From NCBI GenBank assembly GCA_024681795.1, contig JAILAD010000051.1, forward strand, positions 62,001 through 126,000: a DNA stretch of 64,000 nucleotides. Reading direction: 5' to 3'. Source of the DNA: Lachnospiraceae bacterium (GTDB lineage Bacteria; Bacillota; Clostridia; Lachnospirales; Lachnospiraceae). The position numbers and the translations under genes are program-made. Shown here one piece after another: positions 58,112-64,000 of this stretch; position 1 is the first letter of the stretch; every line of letters begins with the position of its first letter. The notes below the pieces were generated by a model. That model was not told the DNA's origin and ran no database searches. It saw nothing but the letters and a program-made list of their open reading frames with translations.

Positions 58112-59082
58112 TGAAATCGGCATTTGAGAGATTATATAACGGAATCATCAAAGAAAATCCCACCTTCGTTCTTATGCTCGGTATGTGCCCGACGCTTGCG
58201 GTAACAACTTCGGCAATGAACGGTCTCGGAATGGGACTGTCCACCATGGTGGTGCTTGCACTTTCCAACCTTTTGATTTCGGCACTTCGCAAAATCATTC
58301 CGGATAAAGTGCGTATTCCTTCTTACATCGTAATTGTGGCATCACTCGTTACCGTTGTGGGACTTTTAATGGAAGCATACCTTCCCGGAATGTATGCATC
58401 CCTCGGTATTTATATCGACTTAATCGTTGTAAACTGTATTATTCTCGGTCGTGCGGAGTCATACGCATCCAAGAATAAAATGTGGCCGTCGCTCTTTGAC
58501 GGTATCGGAATGGGACTCGGATTTACCCTGGCATTAACCTTAATCGGTATGGTAAGAGAGTTCTTCGGAAGTGCCTCCATTTTCGGTCTTACCGGACCGA
58601 AGGTATACGGAACCACCATTCCGGTATTACTTGTGGAACTTGTGAATAAGGTATTCAATCCTGCATCTCCGTCAGGCTTTGTAAGAGGCTTAAACGAGTT
58701 CTTTGCGGGAGAGTTCGGAAGCTTTTCTCCGATCGGAATTCTGGTTATGGCACCCGGTGCATTCTTTGTACTTGCCATTCTTACCGCAATTCAGAATGCT
58801 ATCAAAGCGGCAGGAGAGGCAAAGGGCAAGGATATGAGCAAAATCCAGTCCGGATGTTCTTCGGACTGTTTACACTGCGCGGAAAGCGGATGTGCAAAGA
58901 GACTGGTAGAGCCTGAAAAAGTTCCAAAGGATTCCGCAAAGAAAACCGAAGAAACAAAAGAAAAAAAAGAAACAACGGAAACAAAAGAAACGGAAGATGT
59001 TGCGGAAACACTGAAATTCAGCAAAGCGGAAGTGGAAGAAGCACTGCAGGCTGTTTCGAATACGGGAAAGGAGGAAGAGTAA
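58111..59082 (+). CDS. rnfE: Rnf complex subunit RnfE with atypical Cys-motif/charged C-terminal extension
   Basis: GIIKENPTFVLMLGMCPTLAVTTSAMNGLGMGLSTMVVLALSNLLIS; about 80-aa C-terminal extension containing CSSDCLHCAESGC. Confidence 0.95.
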   Translation: MKSAFERLYNGIIKENPTFVLMLGMCPTLAVTTSAMNGLGMGLSTMVVLALSNLLISALRKIIPDKVRIPSYIVIVASLVTVVGLLMEAYLPGMYASLGIYIDLIVVNCIILGRAESYASKNKMWPSLFDGIGMGLGFTLALTLIGMVREFFGSASIFGLTGPKVYGTTIPVLLVELVNKVFNPASPSGFVRGLNEFFAGEFGSFSPIGILVMAPGAFFVLAILTAIQNAIKAAGEAKGKDMSKIQSGCSSDCLHCAESGCAKRLVEPEKVPKDSAKKTEETKEKKETTETKETEDVAETLKFSKAEVEEALQAVSNTGKEEE

Positions 59083-59673
59083 ATGAGCACCTCTTATTTT
59101 GGTAATTTACTGATTATTGCAATTGGTTCCTCCCTGGTATCGAACGTTGTATTAAGCCAGTTTTTGGGACTTTGTCCGTTCCTCGGAGTTTCCAGGAAAG
59201 TGAAAACGGCAAGCGGAATGGGTGCGGCTGTTATTTTTGTCATTACCCTGTCTTCGCTTGTAGCCGGAATTATTTATAAACTGATTCTGGCACCTCTTCA
59301 TATCACATACTTAAAAACGATTGTATTTATTCTGATTATTGCAGCACTGGTTCAGTTCGTGGAACTGTTTTTAAAGAAGTTCGTAAAGCCTCTTTACGAA
59401 GCGCTCGGCGTGTATCTGCCGCTGATTACCACGAACTGTGCGGTACTCGGTGTTGCGATTAACAACGTAAACCTCGGTTATGATATTTTTACCGGAGTGG
59501 TAAACGGATTTGCGACTTCTGCGGGATTTGCGCTTTCGATTATTATCCTTGCAGGTATTCGTGAAAAAATGGAATATAACGACATCCCGAAACCCTTTAA
59601 GGGAATGCCGATTGTTCTGGTTACTGCGGGACTGATGGCAATTGCCTTCTGCGGATTCGCAGGATTGATATAG
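59083..59673 (+). CDS. rnfA: Rnf complex subunit RnfA
   Basis: NVVLSQFLGLCPFLGVSRKVKTASGMGAAVIFVITLSS, LITTNCAVLGVAINNV. Confidence 0.97.
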   Translation: MSTSYFGNLLIIAIGSSLVSNVVLSQFLGLCPFLGVSRKVKTASGMGAAVIFVITLSSLVAGIIYKLILAPLHITYLKTIVFILIIAALVQFVELFLKKFVKPLYEALGVYLPLITTNCAVLGVAINNVNLGYDIFTGVVNGFATSAGFALSIIILAGIREKMEYNDIPKPFKGMPIVLVTAGLMAIAFCGFAGLI

Positions 59674-59685
59674 GAGGTATGACGG

Positions 59686-60483
59686 ATGAATGTAACAGGA
59701 ATTATTATTGCAGTAGCCGTTGTGGCTTTCATCGGTTTGTTTATCGGAATCTTCCTCGGAATTGCTTCCAATGTATTCAAGGTTGAAGTGGATGAAAGAG
59801 AGGAAGCGATTCTCGGTGTTCTGCCCGGAAACAACTGCGGCGGCTGCGGATATCCCGGATGCAGCGGATGTGCGGCAGCCATTGTAAAAGGAGAAGCGCC
59901 GGTTAATGCGTGCCCCGTGGGCGGCGCCCCCGTTGCCGGTAAAATCGGTGCCATCATGGGCGTGGAAGCAGAAGAATCCAAGCGTATGGTTGCATTTGTA
60001 AAATGCCAGGGTGACTGTGAAAAGACGCATGAAGATTATGATTATACCGGTCAGAAGGATTGTCAGATGATCGCGTATATCCCGAATCAGGGACCGAAGA
60101 GCTGTAATTCCGGATGTCAGGGATACGGTACGTGTACCCAGGTCTGCCCGTTTGATGCAATTCATGTTGTGAAAGGTGTGGCACTGGTTGACAAGGAAAA
60201 ATGCAAGGCCTGCGGGAAATGTGTTGCGGTTTGTCCCCGTAATTTAATCGAACTGATTCCGTATGATGCGCCTTATGTTGTGGCTTGTTCTTCCAAATCC
60301 AAGGGCCCCCAGGCAATGAAAGAATGTATGGCAAGCTGTATTGCCTGCGGTATGTGTGCAAAGAACTGTCCTGCGGAAGCGGTAACGGTCGAGAATATGC
60401 ATGCGCATATTGATTATGAGAAATGTATCGGCTGCGGTACCTGTGTGGAGAAGTGCAAGAGAAAGAGCATTATTGAGCACTGA
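59686..60483 (+). CDS. rnfB: Rnf complex subunit RnfB
   Basis: LPGNNCGGCGYPGCSGCAAAIVKGEAPVNACPVGG plus several 4Fe-4S motifs. Confidence 0.97.
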   Translation: MNVTGIIIAVAVVAFIGLFIGIFLGIASNVFKVEVDEREEAILGVLPGNNCGGCGYPGCSGCAAAIVKGEAPVNACPVGGAPVAGKIGAIMGVEAEESKRMVAFVKCQGDCEKTHEDYDYTGQKDCQMIAYIPNQGPKSCNSGCQGYGTCTQVCPFDAIHVVKGVALVDKEKCKACGKCVAVCPRNLIELIPYDAPYVVACSSKSKGPQAMKECMASCIACGMCAKNCPAEAVTVENMHAHIDYEKCIGCGTCVEKCKRKSIIEH

Positions 60484-60533
60484 CGGGTTGACGGCAGGAA
60501 GTAAAAAAGATTTCAACAGAGGAGTGTCCGGAA

Positions 60534-60959
60534 ATGGAAACAGTACCTTACAGGCATATTGTCCGGTATTATGAAACCGACCGGATGGGAATAACCCATC
60601 ATTCCAATTATATTCGTTTCATGGAAGAGGCGAGAGTGGATTTCTTAAAACAGCTTGGCTGGGACTACGGGAAACTGGAAAGTATGGGTGTGGTTTCTCC
60701 CGTTGTAAAAGTGGAGTGCCAGTATAAGGTACCGACCACGTTCGAAGACGAACTCCGAATCAAGGTGCTGGTAAAAGAATGTTCCGGAATCCGGATCCGT
60801 TTTCTTTATCAGATGAAAAACCAGCACGGCGTAATGGTTTGCACGGCAGAGAGCGAACACTGCTTTGTCAGCGCGGAAGGAAAAATCATCCGTGTCGATA
60901 AAGAGTTTCCGGAGTTCTTTGCGGATATAAAAGAAAAGAGCGAGGAACACTCCCTGTAA
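60534..60959 (+). CDS. Acyl-CoA thioesterase (hotdog fold, YbgC/4HBT family)
   Basis: RYYETDRMGITHHSNYIRFMEEARVDFLKQLGWDYGKLESMGV. Confidence 0.92.
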   Translation: METVPYRHIVRYYETDRMGITHHSNYIRFMEEARVDFLKQLGWDYGKLESMGVVSPVVKVECQYKVPTTFEDELRIKVLVKECSGIRIRFLYQMKNQHGVMVCTAESEHCFVSAEGKIIRVDKEFPEFFADIKEKSEEHSL

Positions 60960-61029
60960 AATCTAAAGCCGGAAAAAGGATTCGTTAAACCGGTTTGTAA
61001 ACCGCCGTGGGACAACGCATTTGGCGGAT

Positions 61030-61058
61030 TTGATATTAACCCCCGATTATGTTACAAT
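61030..61058 (+). promoter_or_regulatory. Promoter of the GH3 gene
   Basis: TTGATA (61030-61035), 17-bp spacer, TACAAT (61053-61058) with upstream TG. Confidence 0.65.
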
Positions 61059-61095
61059 GAACAGGTCAGTTTATAAACATATTGGGGGTATTTTT

Positions 61096-63396
61096 ATGAA
61101 CTTAAGTCTGGATGAGAAATTATCACTCGTTACCGGTGTCGGTTTCTGGCACACGAAATCCTTTGGCGGAAAAATCAAACATCTTGAGTTGTCCGACGGA
61201 CCTCACGGAATCCGGAAACAGGCGGAGGGCGCCCAGAATAATGACAGCGAACCCGCAATCTGCTATCCGACGGCTTCGGCACTGGCCTGCACGTTTGATA
61301 CCGGAATCGTCGGCCGGATCGGAGACGAACTCGGAAAAGAATCGAAAGAGAAGGGTGTATCCGTTCTTTTGGGACCGGGCGTAAATATGAAACGTTCTCC
61401 TCTTTGCGGACGAAATTTTGAATATTATTCCGAGGATCCTTATCTTGCCGGAAGAATGGCAACCTCCTTTATCAACGGAGTTCAGCAAAACGGTGTCGGA
61501 ACCAGTTTAAAGCACTTTGCGGCAAATTCCCAGGAAACCCACAGAATGAGATCCGACAGCGTCATTGATGAAAGAACGCTTCGTGAAATCTATTTAAAAG
61601 CGTTTGAGATGACCGTTAAGGCTGCAAAACCGGCTACGGTAATGGCTTCCTATAATCTTGTAAACGGAACCTATTCTACGGAAAACAAATGGATGCTGAC
61701 GGATGTTCTCCGCAATGAGTGGGGGTATGAAGGCATTGTCGTGTCCGACTGGGGTGCCTGCACCAACCTGACAAAGGCGATTAAGGCCGGTATGGATCTG
61801 GAAATGCCGGATTCTTTCGAAGTACATAAAAATGCTTTGAAAAAGGATTTGGAAGAAGGGAATATAACCGAAGAGGAAATCGACAAAGCGGTTTACCGGA
61901 TTCTTGCGGCGATTGAGAAATACGGTCTGACCGATGAGGAAGAAGCAGCATATAAAGCGCCGACGATGGAAGAATTCCTTGCGAAAGAATCCACGAAACG
62001 ACGCCATGAACTTGCCTATCAGGCCAGTGTCGGTGCAGGGGTTTTATTAAAGAACGAAGGAATCCTGCCGCTTCATCCGGAGGATAAAATTGCCGTCATC
62101 GGAGACCTTGCCGTTAAAACCAGAATTCAGGGCGGCGGAAGCAGCCATATTAATTCGGGTGCCTATCCTACCGTGCTTGACTGCCTGAAAACTCATTATC
62201 CGAATCTTACCTTTGCAAGAGGATATGATTCCATGGTGCTCGAACTTGATGAGGTTATGGAGGAAGAGGCCGCAGCCGTTACCAAAGATGCGGAAATAAT
62301 TGTATACTGCGGCGGTCTGACGGATCTTGCGGAAGGCGAAGGATACGACCGTGATACGTTTAAAATGCCGGAGAACCAGATTCATCTGATTCATAAACTG
62401 ATGGAACTCGGAAAGAAAATCGTATTCTTATCATTCGGCGGAGCGCCCTTTGAGATGGAATGTCTGGAGCAGTTCGATTCCGTTCTTCAGATGTATTTGG
62501 GAGGGGAAGCGGTTGCGGAAGCGGCGGTTGCACTTTTAACGGGACTTGAGAATCCGAGCGGTCATCTGGCGGAAACCTGGCCTTTATACATGAAGGATAC
62601 GCCGGCTTATTCCAACTTCGCAAGCAGGGAAAAACACGTCCTGTACAACGAAGGACTGTTTATCGGATATCGTCATTACAACAGCAGAAAGATTCCGGTA
62701 CAGTTCCCGTTCGGATACGGCTTATCCTATACCGATTTCGAATATGACAATCTTCATGTTGAAAAATCTGAGGAAGGCTTCCTTGTAAGTTTTACGGTTA
62801 CGAATACCGGAAACCGCGCAGGAAAGGCTGTTCCGCAGCTTTATGTAAGAAATTTCAAAGGAGATTTCGAAAGGGCGGATGTGGAACTTCGTGACTTTAC
62901 CAAAATATCACTGAATCCGGAAGAAAGCAAAGAAGTCAGTTTCAAACTCGGTCCCGATGCTTTCCAAATCTATGATGTTTCGGAAAAGAAATGGGTGATT
63001 CCGGAGGGAGAATACGGAATATTAATCGGCCGGAGTGTAGAGGAGATTGTGCTTTCCGAAAATGTATATGTGGAAGGGGTAAAGGATTTAAGCATTCCGA
63101 AACCGGAGCTTACGGTTTCGGAGGAAGCAGGAGAGAGATTTACCATTACCAGTTCCTATGCGGAATTATCGGAATATTCCGAGACGGCAAAGAAACTGCT
63201 TGACCAGACCGTGGAAATGTTTATTCAGATGTTCCCGGGAAGAGGACTGGACGATCCGGAAGTACATATGATGTTGGAAATGTTCAAGGACGGAACGGCA
63301 GATTCCACAACGCTGATGAGCCACGGAAGAATTCCGTATGATACACTTTATACCATCATTGATGAGGCCAACCGTAATTATAATTCGGGCAAGTAA
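61096..63396 (+). CDS. Glycoside hydrolase family 3 beta-glucosidase-like protein
   Basis: LSLVTGVGFWHTKSFG, LLGPGVNMKRSPLCGRNFEYYSEDPYLAG, GIVVSDWGACTN nucleophile region, fibronectin-like C-terminus; promoter and SD place the start at 61096 rather than 61021. Confidence 0.95.
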   Translation: MNLSLDEKLSLVTGVGFWHTKSFGGKIKHLELSDGPHGIRKQAEGAQNNDSEPAICYPTASALACTFDTGIVGRIGDELGKESKEKGVSVLLGPGVNMKRSPLCGRNFEYYSEDPYLAGRMATSFINGVQQNGVGTSLKHFAANSQETHRMRSDSVIDERTLREIYLKAFEMTVKAAKPATVMASYNLVNGTYSTENKWMLTDVLRNEWGYEGIVVSDWGACTNLTKAIKAGMDLEMPDSFEVHKNALKKDLEEGNITEEEIDKAVYRILAAIEKYGLTDEEEAAYKAPTMEEFLAKESTKRRHELAYQASVGAGVLLKNEGILPLHPEDKIAVIGDLAVKTRIQGGGSSHINSGAYPTVLDCLKTHYPNLTFARGYDSMVLELDEVMEEEAAAVTKDAEIIVYCGGLTDLAEGEGYDRDTFKMPENQIHLIHKLMELGKKIVFLSFGGAPFEMECLEQFDSVLQMYLGGEAVAEAAVALLTGLENPSGHLAETWPLYMKDTPAYSNFASREKHVLYNEGLFIGYRHYNSRKIPVQFPFGYGLSYTDFEYDNLHVEKSEEGFLVSFTVTNTGNRAGKAVPQLYVRNFKGDFERADVELRDFTKISLNPEESKEVSFKLGPDAFQIYDVSEKKWVIPEGEYGILIGRSVEEIVLSENVYVEGVKDLSIPKPELTVSEEAGERFTITSSYAELSEYSETAKKLLDQTVEMFIQMFPGRGLDDPEVHMMLEMFKDGTADSTTLMSHGRIPYDTLYTIIDEANRNYNSGK

Positions 63397-63420
63397 GCGG
63401 CCGGTAGGAAAATCAACAAT

Positions 63421-63453
63421 AAAAACGAGAGTCATGAAAGGCTCTCGTTTTTT
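63421..63453 (+). terminator. Terminator after the GH3 gene
   Basis: ACGAGAG...CTCTCGTTTTTTT. Confidence 0.8.
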
Positions 63454-63518
63454 TGTCTGTAATTCTGTTAATATGAAATCCGTTTTTCCCTGAATGTTTT
63501 TTCGGATTCGTTACAGCA

Positions 63519-64000
63519 TTAATCCATGATTACCGGTCTTAAGTAGTAGACGTCTCCGTTTTCGTCAAATACCAGATGAAGCAGACATACGCCGTCGCCT
63601 TCTTTGATGGAGTAGTCCTGCTCACCGGATACCAGATTGCCTTCATAATCATATTCCGCATCTTTTACGGGTTTATTTCCGGACGGATCCCAGGAATTGA
63701 TGTATTCGGTTAAAGCGTCCAAGCCATCCACGTCAAACGGTTCATAGATGTCATCGTCATGCGGGTGTTCATAATAGATATCATCTGCAAGTTCCGCAAT
63801 ATAATAATATCCGCTTTCTTCAATGGGGGATTCGGGACCGTCAACAAAAACCGGCTCATAGTATACGCCGACGTATTCGTCGTTTTCGCCTTTTAAGAAT
63901 CCGCATTTTACCATTATATCCGGCTGTATCTCATAATATTCATATTTCTCGAGATTGCCTCTTTCTCCGAGCTTCGGATACATTTTTCCGAGTAATACGG
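63519..64000 (-). CDS. Hypothetical acidic protein, 5' end truncated by the window edge
   Basis: The reading frame stays open upstream of the ORF-track Met (63983) to position 64000; no family recognised. Confidence 0.55.
   Translation of the reverse strand, partial: VLLGKMYPKLGERGNLEKYEYYEIQPDIMVKCGFLKGENDEYVGVYYEPVFVDGPESPIEESGYYYIAELADDIYYEHPHDDDIYEPFDVDGLDALTEYINSWDPSGNKPVKDAEYDYEGNLVSGEQDYSIKEGDGVCLLHLVFDENGDVYYLRPVIMD

Noticed and set aside
59371-60165. 264-aa antisense ORF opposite rnfA/rnfB
   Set aside because: Shadow of two conserved genes; composition is an antisense codon artefact
60987-60996. 10-bp palindrome AAACCGGTTT upstream of the GH3 gene
   Set aside because: Short and single copy; not distinguishable from chance without conservation data

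Overview
A 64-kb chromosomal window from an AT-leaning Gram-positive anaerobe. Gene content and order look like Clostridia/Lachnospiraceae (inference only, no database search was run). I see no tRNA, rRNA, CRISPR array, phage or IS element. The content is mostly core and energy metabolism: pyruvate:ferredoxin oxidoreductase (nifJ), an electron-bifurcating [FeFe]-hydrogenase operon with a split regulatory module (two DRTGG proteins, two HATPase proteins, a PHP protein and a sensory-type [FeFe]-hydrogenase homologue), an rnfCDGEAB operon, a Na+-pumping biotin decarboxylase/transcarboxylase-like operon, alaS, rpsU, scpAB, cmk-ispH-rpsA, hisHF, ung, a LacI-sensor SNDEF/EAL protein and a GGDEF protein, orphan CheW and CheR, a GH3 beta-glucosidase, and four scattered polytopic glycosyltransferase-like membrane proteins. 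Three items most deserve a second look. (1) A dynamin-like GTPase is translationally coupled to a polytopic membrane protein, behind an exact-consensus sigma-A promoter carrying two identical 10-bp palindromes and three direct repeats. (2) The hydrogenase operon leader has a 26-bp perfect palindrome and a near-perfect Rex-like operator next to the Shine-Dalgarno. (3) The sensory hydrogenase homologue keeps the H-cluster cysteines but has Ala at the proton-relay cysteine position. rpsU (59 aa) is absent from the supplied ORF track. Several ORF-track starts are likely too far upstream; corrected starts are given where Shine-Dalgarno or promoter evidence supports them.
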